24,813 nucleotides of DNA from the IMG/VR virus record IMGVR_UViG_3300034102_003360, positions 1-24,813 of that record; one strand, written 5' to 3'. The DNA comes from a virus. Below are positions 13,662 to 19,423 of the stretch, piece after piece (position 1 is the first letter of the stretch; the number at the start of each line of letters is the position of its first letter). The notes beneath the pieces are model-generated. The model saw nothing but the letters and a program-made list of their open reading frames with translations, had not been told where the DNA came from and did no database searches. Made by a program: the position numbers and the translations under genes.

Positions 13662-13859
13662 TTATTTACCGCTCTTTAGTTGTTTTTGTTTAAGTTTTTC
13701 ATTTTCTTCACTAACATGATTAATTAACATAGTAACGTAAATATCTCTTTCCCATGGAATCATATTTTCTATTTCGGTTAAAGAATAATGATGATGCTGC
13801 ATCAATGAAAAGTTTAACTGAAAATAGTTAAGAAGTCCTTCATGGGAAAGAGTTAGACG
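13662..13859 (-). CDS. -1 frameshift extension of gp26 (lambda gpT-like tail chaperone segment)
   Basis: An open frame with no ATG at its 5' end, overlapping the end of gp26. If ribosomes slip -1 at the heptamer 13859-13865, gp26 residues 1-229 continue with 65 more residues: RLTLSHEGLLNYFQLNFS, LMQHHHYSLTEIENMIPWER, then DIYVTMLINHV and a charged tail. The NYFQLNF...HHHYSLTEIE...PWERDIY pattern looks like real coding sequence and resembles the short conserved segment that follows gp26-like proteins in related phages. The only internal ATG starts (13802 and later) would cut off the conserved part. The stop TAA (13662-13664) is two bases before the tape-measure ATG. By analogy with lambda G/GT it would be a tape-measure chaperone. 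A separate short protein is the alternative. Confidence 0.65.
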   Translation of the reverse strand, partial: RLTLSHEGLLNYFQLNFSLMQHHHYSLTEIENMIPWERDIYVTMLINHVSEENEKLKQKQLKSGK

Positions 13860-14545
13860 AAAAAATTCTGTAATCCCTCAAGCGTCAATTCATTGTGAGC
13901 ACCACACGAAGGACAATCCTGTTCAACGTGTTGTACTACTTTTGGCATAGTTACAAAGAAGTTTTCTAACATTCCAAATTGTGCTTTGGAGAATCCATTA
14001 ACAAACTCTGTCAATTCCTCTGTAGTATAATCGTCGTATATTTTCTCTTCGGTATAAATTGCTTTAATACATTTACACAACAAATCTACAATCTTATCAG
14101 ATTTAAAGTTTTGATAAATTTCGAGCATCTCTTCAAATTTAGGATACCGCATTTCAATCATGATCTTATCTGTGATATTAAGTTTTGATGAATGATCTTT
14201 ATCTTTTTTAACTTCTGCCTTTGTTATATCTAAGTCAAAGTTAATTTTATTTTCGCAATTATTACATTGTAAAGATAGATTCGCAGTTTCACCTATTGAC
14301 TTTGCTCTCATATTAAGGAAGATATATTCTACATCAAAGTTTGCTACTTCTTCCATATTCAATTTATTGAACGTGCATATATCTACTAATTCAGTTATTA
14401 CTCGTTGAATCTCTTCATTATCCGATTCCAAAGCTGTTAAAAGAATTTTATATTCTCTAACTAGGAATGGTCGATACTTTATCTTTTCTCCGGATGAGGG
14501 TAAAGTCAATTCATATGTTGGGGTTTCTAATTTAGGCAATGCCAT
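13853..14545 (-). CDS. gp26: gp26-like baseplate hub / tail assembly protein
   Basis: A 230-residue protein of the T4 baseplate (gp26) family. The opening MALPKLETPTYELTLPSSGE and RPFLVREYKILLTA are typical of marine T4-like members. Two CxxC pairs, Cys94/Cys97 (CNNC) and Cys211/Cys214 (CPSC), suggest a zinc site. FDVEYIFLNMRAKSIGE and MRYPKFEEMLE are further family-like segments. AAAAGGA lies just upstream of the ATG. It acts in assembly of the baseplate hub and, by position, probably with the tape-measure protein as a chaperone. The gene ends with a slippery heptamer that may fuse it to a 65-residue extension. It lies 16 bases after the tube-like gene in the leftward late operon. Confidence 0.85.
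   Translation of the reverse strand: MALPKLETPTYELTLPSSGEKIKYRPFLVREYKILLTALESDNEEIQRVITELVDICTFNKLNMEEVANFDVEYIFLNMRAKSIGETANLSLQCNNCENKINFDLDITKAEVKKDKDHSSKLNITDKIMIEMRYPKFEEMLEIYQNFKSDKIVDLLCKCIKAIYTEEKIYDDYTTEELTEFVNGFSKAQFGMLENFFVTMPKVVQHVEQDCPSCGAHNELTLEGLQNFFV
13859..13865 (-). other. Slippery heptamer U UUU UUC for -1 frameshifting
   Basis: On the minus strand the gp26 codons read AAT TTT TTC GTC TAA, giving the canonical X XXY YYZ heptamer T TTT TTC in the correct phase, one codon before the stop. A -1 slip leads directly into the extension frame. A 6-bp hairpin (TTAACT/AGTTAA, 13831-13814) lies about 27 nt downstream, farther than the usual stimulator spacing. Confidence 0.65.
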
Positions 14546-14561
14546 TGTATATCCTTTTCAG

Positions 14562-15272
14562 TTATTTGCCCGAATTCCAGGCTTTTCTTTCTTCAGATGT
14601 AAGCGGTCCTCTTCTAGACAAACCGTTGTTAAATTCATTTCGTTCTTGTTGAGTTAGAATTGTTGTTACCGGTCTTCTATTATTGCTTCCCGGCAAAATA
14701 ATACCGCTCGACATTTTTGCAGCTATCCATTTTCTATAAGCAAATGTTACATTTAATTTATGTACTTGATTTTGCGTGCTATTATTTAATTCCATCATAG
14801 CAACAGACCTTGGGAACGCTTCTATCAATTCCACTGCATATGTAATATTATTCTTTTCATCTAATTGATCTATTTTTATAGATGCAGCATATTCGGATTG
14901 ATAACTAACATAGTATTGATTCGGGTTTACAATCTTAGCCATCCAAGAGTCAAAGAATGCCTTTACTTCCATTTGTTGATCTACAAGGAACGTCATAGAT
15001 ATTCCTTCTCCACCATAATCAGTACCAACTGGTCTTTGATATGCAGGACCAATAATTCTTTGTTGTTTTACATTTATTGTCTGTGTTGGAAGATTCGCAG
15101 ATTCACAAAATAAACTAACAAGACGAGAATTTTCAGATGTTAAACTATATGGACCTAACTCGGAGGAAGCTATAGACGGAGGAACAAGAATGTTAACCTC
15201 AAATCTATTTGGTTTAGCTAAACCTCTAGTTCTAACTTCTGCTTTAAATTTATCCAATGAGTGAATTGCCAT
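14562..15272 (-). CDS. Tail tube / tube-initiator-like protein (gp54/gp19 family)
   Basis: A 236-residue tube-fold protein. RGLAKPNRFEVNI at the N-terminus, CESANLPTQTI, YGGEGISMTFLVDQ, VKAFFDSWMAKIV and the closing NQVHKLNVTFAYRKW follow the layout of T4 tube proteins gp19, gp48 and gp54. In those proteins the last strand reads TTFDVTFAYRV (gp54) or QTFEVTLALDYW (gp19). Because it sits with gp26 and the tape measure, and gp48 is encoded separately to the right, I favour gp54 (initiator of tube polymerisation) over the main tube gp19. A charged C-terminal tail (LTSEERKAWNSGK) extends beyond the tube fold. It starts in a TAATG overlap with the upstream gene. Confidence 0.72.
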   Translation of the reverse strand: MAIHSLDKFKAEVRTRGLAKPNRFEVNILVPPSIASSELGPYSLTSENSRLVSLFCESANLPTQTINVKQQRIIGPAYQRPVGTDYGGEGISMTFLVDQQMEVKAFFDSWMAKIVNPNQYYVSYQSEYAASIKIDQLDEKNNITYAVELIEAFPRSVAMMELNNSTQNQVHKLNVTFAYRKWIAAKMSSGIILPGSNNRRPVTTILTQQERNEFNNGLSRRGPLTSEERKAWNSGK

Positions 15273-15847
15273 TAATAGTACCCGTTTTTCTTTTTAGTTT
15301 CTTGCCAGACTTTTTCTTTTTTCACTTTTCTAAAACTCTCAACAGGCAACATGGATGCAGTAATCCAATCGTTATAATTTATCTTTAAAAATCTGGATCT
15401 TAAGTGATCATTTAAATAATGCTTTACACAAGCGGTTGCTGCCAAATACTTAGATGAACTATTTAGTATTTGCCAAGAAATTTCAATTCTAGTTTTTTCT
15501 GTTATTTTTTTATCTGTAGTAAGTTTACTCAGCTCTCCTAATAATCTAAATCTAGCTAAGTATGGTAAATAGTGTAGGTTGATACCTAGGAACCCGTCAG
15601 GTACAGTTCTGAAAGGCAAAACTAGAGGAACCGCATCATAATAGGGCAATGTCTCTTTATATTTAGGATCGTACATAAAAAGGTACATATTGCCCGGAAC
15701 TATTCTAGAAGATAGTTTTTCATTTCTAATTAATTGTATACCCGAAAGGTTGGATCCTAAGTTTCTAACTTGATCTCTGTACCATTGGTATGATTTCCGA
15801 GCATCCCCGGCATTCATATTAACTTGTTGGAATATATTATCCGCCAT
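15272..15847 (-). CDS. Conserved T4-like phage structural/assembly protein, unknown function
   Basis: A 191-residue protein I recognise only as a conserved marine T4-like phage type. Its hallmark region is PGNMYLFMYDPKYKETLPYY, then PLVLPF and PDGFLGINLHYLP. A helical part follows with EISWQILN and VKHYLNDHLRSRFLKI, and it ends in a basic tail. It lies between gp4 and the tube-like gene in the leftward late operon, overlapping both neighbours, so a virion or tail-assembly role is likely. A DNA end-protector (gp2-like) role is a possibility, because gene 2 neighbours gene 4 in T4. I see no direct sequence support for that. Confidence 0.72.
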   Translation of the reverse strand: MADNIFQQVNMNAGDARKSYQWYRDQVRNLGSNLSGIQLIRNEKLSSRIVPGNMYLFMYDPKYKETLPYYDAVPLVLPFRTVPDGFLGINLHYLPYLARFRLLGELSKLTTDKKITEKTRIEISWQILNSSSKYLAATACVKHYLNDHLRSRFLKINYNDWITASMLPVESFRKVKKEKVWQETKKKNGYY

Positions 15848-16295
15848 CTACTAATCCTAAATCTTTTTCGGTTAACACCATGAACTTCATGTTTCTATCC
15901 TGACAGAATTCGAATGCTGCTTTCCATTTAGCTTCATTTACGCCATATTGGAATACTTCATCTATAAACCTTTTAGTTTTCCTTGCGGGAATTGCTGGCG
16001 GTTTAGTGAATCTTTCAGGCTTTATTTCTATCAAGTATTTTTGAGTAGCACCAGTTTTGTTCTTAATTTTGATGTAAAAATCTACAAAGTACCGATGCAC
16101 TTTTCTATCAACAGGGGATATGTATGGAACAATTACGGTTTCAGAGCCCCACTCCTGAACCGACGAATTTAGATCGCACCACTTCATAAATCGCAGCTCC
16201 CACAACGAACGATATACTATATTGTTAATATCGCCGTGATATTTTGCAGGATTCTTGGCCCTAAACTTGCCCTTGTAGGTTTTGGTGTACAACAT
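15837..16295 (-). CDS. gp4: gp4-like head completion nuclease
   Basis: A 152-residue head completion protein (T4 gp4/50), needed to finish DNA-filled heads before tail joining, with a TnsA/PD-(D/E)XK-type fold. YKGKFRAKNPAKYHGD and IVYRSLWELRFMKWCD carry the conserved Glu in the first helix. VHRYFVDFYIK contains the active-site Asp, and YLIEIKPE the ExK pair (E and K separated by one residue). The C-terminus has AKWKAAFEFC and FMVLTEKDLGL, as in homologues. It is the first gene after the leftward late promoter at 16323-16330. No Shine-Dalgarno is evident before the ATG (TTATATTAG). The stop overlaps the next ATG. Confidence 0.88.
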   Translation of the reverse strand: MLYTKTYKGKFRAKNPAKYHGDINNIVYRSLWELRFMKWCDLNSSVQEWGSETVIVPYISPVDRKVHRYFVDFYIKIKNKTGATQKYLIEIKPERFTKPPAIPARKTKRFIDEVFQYGVNEAKWKAAFEFCQDRNMKFMVLTEKDLGLVDGG

Positions 16296-16299
16296 CTAA

Positions 16300-16307
16300 T
16301 ATAAATA
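16300..16307 (+). promoter_or_regulatory. T4-type late promoter (rightward), TATAAATA
   Basis: An exact TATAAATA on the plus strand, 32 bases before the gp48 ATG. Initiation is expected near 16313-16315, giving a leader of about 26 nt. It drives the baseplate operon gp48-gp53-gp27-gp5-gp25-gp6. Confidence 0.82.
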
Positions 16308-16322
16308 ATAATGATTCAACAA

Positions 16323-16330
16323 TATTTATA
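16323..16330 (-). promoter_or_regulatory. T4-type late promoter (leftward), TATAAATA
   Basis: The plus strand reads TATTTATA, the exact complement of TATAAATA. Leftward initiation near 16315-16317 would give a leader of about 20 nt before the gp4 ATG at 16295. It faces the rightward late promoter only 15 bp away. Confidence 0.82.
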
Positions 16331-16339
16331 AAGAAAACG

Positions 16340-17470
16340 ATGGCTAATATCCGGGACAGAAGAGATCAAGATAGATCAGAAAATGGCGAGCTGGAGTTTC
16401 AAAATCAAAATAGTTATCTAAGTGAGTATCGTATTGGTACTCTAGAATATCCAGAAGGATTGCGACAAAACCCAGATTTGCAGCATTGGGTTGCTTTCTA
16501 TATTAATACAAGAGATAAATCGATAGTTGGAAATAAACCATCTTCTTCATATACATCATCGGCCGCCGGTGATACTAATTACGTGGATAAAAAAGAACAA
16601 GATAGAGTAAATTTACTAAACAACAGTGGCTCTAAATTATCACAGGATGCGTTGGCATCTACAATACCGGTCGTTCGAGAAAATGCGGGTAAACTCGCAG
16701 GTGCAATTACCTTTATAACCAAAATAGGTACAGGTTCTAAGATTAAGGATGCTGTTACAGCTTCGGTTTTGGTTGGAACTACCGCGAGAGTTTTCGCAGA
16801 AGCGACAAAAAATTTAAATTTGCCGTCTTTTACTTCAGGAAGCACTTCTAGATTAAAAGACGTAATCACTCTGCATATTGAGGAAAGACCATCTGTTAAA
16901 TACGGAGTCAATTACGCAGATACAGATATGGGACTTTTAACAGGTCTATTAGTTGAAGGATCTGCGGCAGCTACTGCAGGGAATTTGAAGGGAGCTTTGC
17001 CAGAAATGCAGGCAAGATTCATAAGATCCTTGTTAAAGGTACCTGTATTAAACAATATAACAGAACTCGCTACCAGAGAAAGAACTAATCCTTTTAGAGA
17101 AGTTTTATTTGAATCCGTTGATTATAGAACATTCAATTTTAGATATAGATTTTTTCCAAAAAGTTTTAATGAGTCTGAAAAGATTAAATCTATTATCGAC
17201 ACATTTAAAATACACATGCACCCTCAATTATCCGAACAAAAATTGTTCTATCTTTATCCTTCGGAATTTGATATAGAATATATGTACGGAGATAAGGCTA
17301 ATCCATATCTACACAAACTTGCAAGATGTGCACTAACAGATATGTCTGTAGAATATGGCGGAGAGCAATTTTCAACACATTCTGATGGGTCGCCTGTCGA
17401 AATAGGATTGACATTAACGTTCCGAGAATTAGAACAAATGACCTCAGAAAGAGTAAAAAATGGCTACTAA
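16340..17470 (+). CDS. gp48: gp48-like baseplate tail-tube cap protein
   Basis: A 376-residue protein (T4 gp48 is 364) that caps the baseplate hub and forms the platform for the tail tube with gp54. The C-terminal half carries the family core: TNPFREVLFESVDYRTF, FRYRFFPKSFNES, FKIHMHPQL, YPSEFDIEYMYG, YLHKLARCALTDMSVEYGG and FREL. The N-terminal half is polar and then rich in small residues (VVRENAGKLAGAITFIT, ASVLVGTTARVFAEATK), less conserved. It is the first gene of the rightward late operon, 32 bases after TATAAATA. Its ribosome-binding site is weak (AAAGAAAACG). Its stop overlaps the gp53 ATG. Confidence 0.88.
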   Translation: MANIRDRRDQDRSENGELEFQNQNSYLSEYRIGTLEYPEGLRQNPDLQHWVAFYINTRDKSIVGNKPSSSYTSSAAGDTNYVDKKEQDRVNLLNNSGSKLSQDALASTIPVVRENAGKLAGAITFITKIGTGSKIKDAVTASVLVGTTARVFAEATKNLNLPSFTSGSTSRLKDVITLHIEERPSVKYGVNYADTDMGLLTGLLVEGSAAATAGNLKGALPEMQARFIRSLLKVPVLNNITELATRERTNPFREVLFESVDYRTFNFRYRFFPKSFNESEKIKSIIDTFKIHMHPQLSEQKLFYLYPSEFDIEYMYGDKANPYLHKLARCALTDMSVEYGGEQFSTHSDGSPVEIGLTLTFRELEQMTSERVKNGY

Positions 17471-18068
17471 ACTTTTTGATCTGTTTCCTAAAATTTCGTA
17501 TACTTTAGACGACGAAGAAACTAATCAAGTTGTTACTGATATTTTTAAAAGAATTATTCTTTCTAAAGAATTTCAAGAAAATAATTCTTATTTTGATCTT
17601 TATGATATTATGGATGGAGAAACCCCTGAAGAAATTTCTTATAGATTTTATGGAACTCAGGATTTACATTGGCTAGTACTAATGACCAATAATATTATAG
17701 ATCCTAGATTTGAATGGCCTGTGTCAGAAGCAGAATTAATAAAAAGAGTTGAGAGTAAATACGGAACAGAAAAAGATATATTTACTGTTAATAGAGCCGT
17801 TAATCCTGCAGGCTATCAAATAGAAACATATTTTATTTTGTTACAGGAATCCACTCACAAAAAACCTAAAAGATTAATACTGGAAGGCGTAGACGATGGC
17901 GGAATCAATATTCCAATTTCTTATAGAGACACAATAGTTGGCACTGAATATCAAAGTAATTTTGAAGTAGAACAAACAAAAAACGAAACTTACAGACGTA
18001 TCAAAATTTTAAAATCTTCTGTAGTTCAAGATGTTTTATTAAGTTTTAATAATATAGCAAGCACATAA
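17460..18068 (+). CDS. gp53: gp53-like baseplate wedge protein
   Basis: A 202-residue baseplate wedge subunit (T4 gp53, 196 aa), which joins neighbouring wedges around the hub and has a LysM-like domain. The diagnostic run is DGETPEEISYRFYGTQDLHW, then LVLMTNNIIDPRFEWP, parallel to the T4 region around LYWVLLMCNDNYDPYYGW. The central part (QIETYFILLQ) and the C-terminal TYRRIKILKSSVVQDVL match the end of T4 gp53. It starts within the last codons of gp48 and ends in a TAATG overlap with gp27, so the three are translationally coupled. Confidence 0.9.
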   Translation: MATKLFDLFPKISYTLDDEETNQVVTDIFKRIILSKEFQENNSYFDLYDIMDGETPEEISYRFYGTQDLHWLVLMTNNIIDPRFEWPVSEAELIKRVESKYGTEKDIFTVNRAVNPAGYQIETYFILLQESTHKKPKRLILEGVDDGGINIPISYRDTIVGTEYQSNFEVEQTKNETYRRIKILKSSVVQDVLLSFNNIAST

Positions 18069-19423
18069 TGCTAGAATCTCAATTTCTTCAAAATCCCGGC
18101 CAGGTAGAAATAAAAAATATTGTTTTGTTGTCTTCGCCGAAGGGAACATATGTTAATTTATTAGATTACCTAGTAGAAATAAACATTTATGAAAGTTTGT
18201 TTAGTGGTTCTGTATCTGGGACAATAACTTTGGCTGATAGTACTAATTTAATATCCATGATGCCATTAATGGGTGAAGAATTGTTATTCATGAATATTAA
18301 AACACCGGGCATGGAGGATAAATTTAGCATATATAAAACATTCAGAATATATGCAATATCTGATAAAATTTATGGCGATGATGCCAGCAAATTAATATAC
18401 CATTTAAATTTTACAACAACAGAAACATTTAATGATTTAAACAATCCTATATATCGAGCTTTTGAAGGTACCCCATCTCAAATAATTACAAGAATATATG
18501 AAGATTATTTACAAGCTGATAGAAATGTTTCTTTAAGTAAAAATTTAGATGAGACTAAAAATCCTTTGACTATATTAGACAATCCTACAAATAAAATAAA
18601 GTTTGTAAGCCCAGGATGGACTCCTATACAATGTATTAATTGGATTGCTAGTAAGTCTGTCCCACAAAATAAAACTTCTGCAAATTTCTTATTCTGGGAA
18701 ACAACAAAAGGATTTTATTTTGGTAGCACGAATACATTATTCAATAATTTGGAAGAAGTGTCTTTAGGTGAGTATGTTTACTCTGAATCATATATCAATA
18801 CATTATCTATAGATGAAAGACCATTAGCAATGTTTGCTATAAAATCTATGATTATTGAGAAATCTTTTGATCAATTGGAAAATACTATGACAGGATATCT
18901 ATCTAATAGATTGTTGGATATTGATTTATATAATAAACAATATAACGAAAATGATTATGACCATATAGATAGATTTGAAGATTATCCCCATTTAAGTGAA
19001 GGAACTTCTATTCCATTAGCTTATAAAAATATTACAAGAAATCCAAAGTCGCATATACGAGTTAATTATAGTACGCCAAAGTTGCATTCAAAAATAGAAA
19101 ATAATTTTGACGAAGTAACAAAGTATATTTTTGGAAAGAGACGAGCCAGCTTAGTGGAATTAGGAAATTTTAAAATGCAAATTGTAATACCCGGAAGAAC
19201 AGACATAGAAGCGGGGACAGTTATAAAAATTAAAATTCCAAAGAAAACTCCGGGTCCGCTTGGCAATGAGGATAGAACCAGTTACGAATCAGATCCTTTA
19301 TATTCTGGATATTATCTAATAACAGACGTTGCTCATAAGATAAATCCTAAATCACATTTCACAACATTAACAATTACAAAAGATTCATTCTCGAAAAAAG
19401 CATATGATGGGATATCCTCATGA
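18068..19423 (+). CDS. gp27: gp27-like baseplate hub protein
   Basis: A 451-residue hub protein (T4 gp27, 391 aa) that forms the ring on which gp5 sits. Features seen include IKNIVLLSSPKGTYVNLLDY and LVEINIYESLFSGSVSGTIT near the N-terminus, typical of the first tube-like domain. PGWTPIQCINWIASKSV and ANFLFWETTKGFYFGS form the central domain core. The C-terminus has MQIVIPGRTDIEAGTVIKIK, then LYSGYYLITDVAHKI and FTTLTITKDS, typical of gp27/gpD-like hub proteins. It overlaps the gp5 start in an ATGA junction; the products form the hub-spike complex. It is longer than T4 gp27, as expected for the marine group. Confidence 0.86.
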   Translation: MLESQFLQNPGQVEIKNIVLLSSPKGTYVNLLDYLVEINIYESLFSGSVSGTITLADSTNLISMMPLMGEELLFMNIKTPGMEDKFSIYKTFRIYAISDKIYGDDASKLIYHLNFTTTETFNDLNNPIYRAFEGTPSQIITRIYEDYLQADRNVSLSKNLDETKNPLTILDNPTNKIKFVSPGWTPIQCINWIASKSVPQNKTSANFLFWETTKGFYFGSTNTLFNNLEEVSLGEYVYSESYINTLSIDERPLAMFAIKSMIIEKSFDQLENTMTGYLSNRLLDIDLYNKQYNENDYDHIDRFEDYPHLSEGTSIPLAYKNITRNPKSHIRVNYSTPKLHSKIENNFDEVTKYIFGKRRASLVELGNFKMQIVIPGRTDIEAGTVIKIKIPKKTPGPLGNEDRTSYESDPLYSGYYLITDVAHKINPKSHFTTLTITKDSFSKKAYDGISS

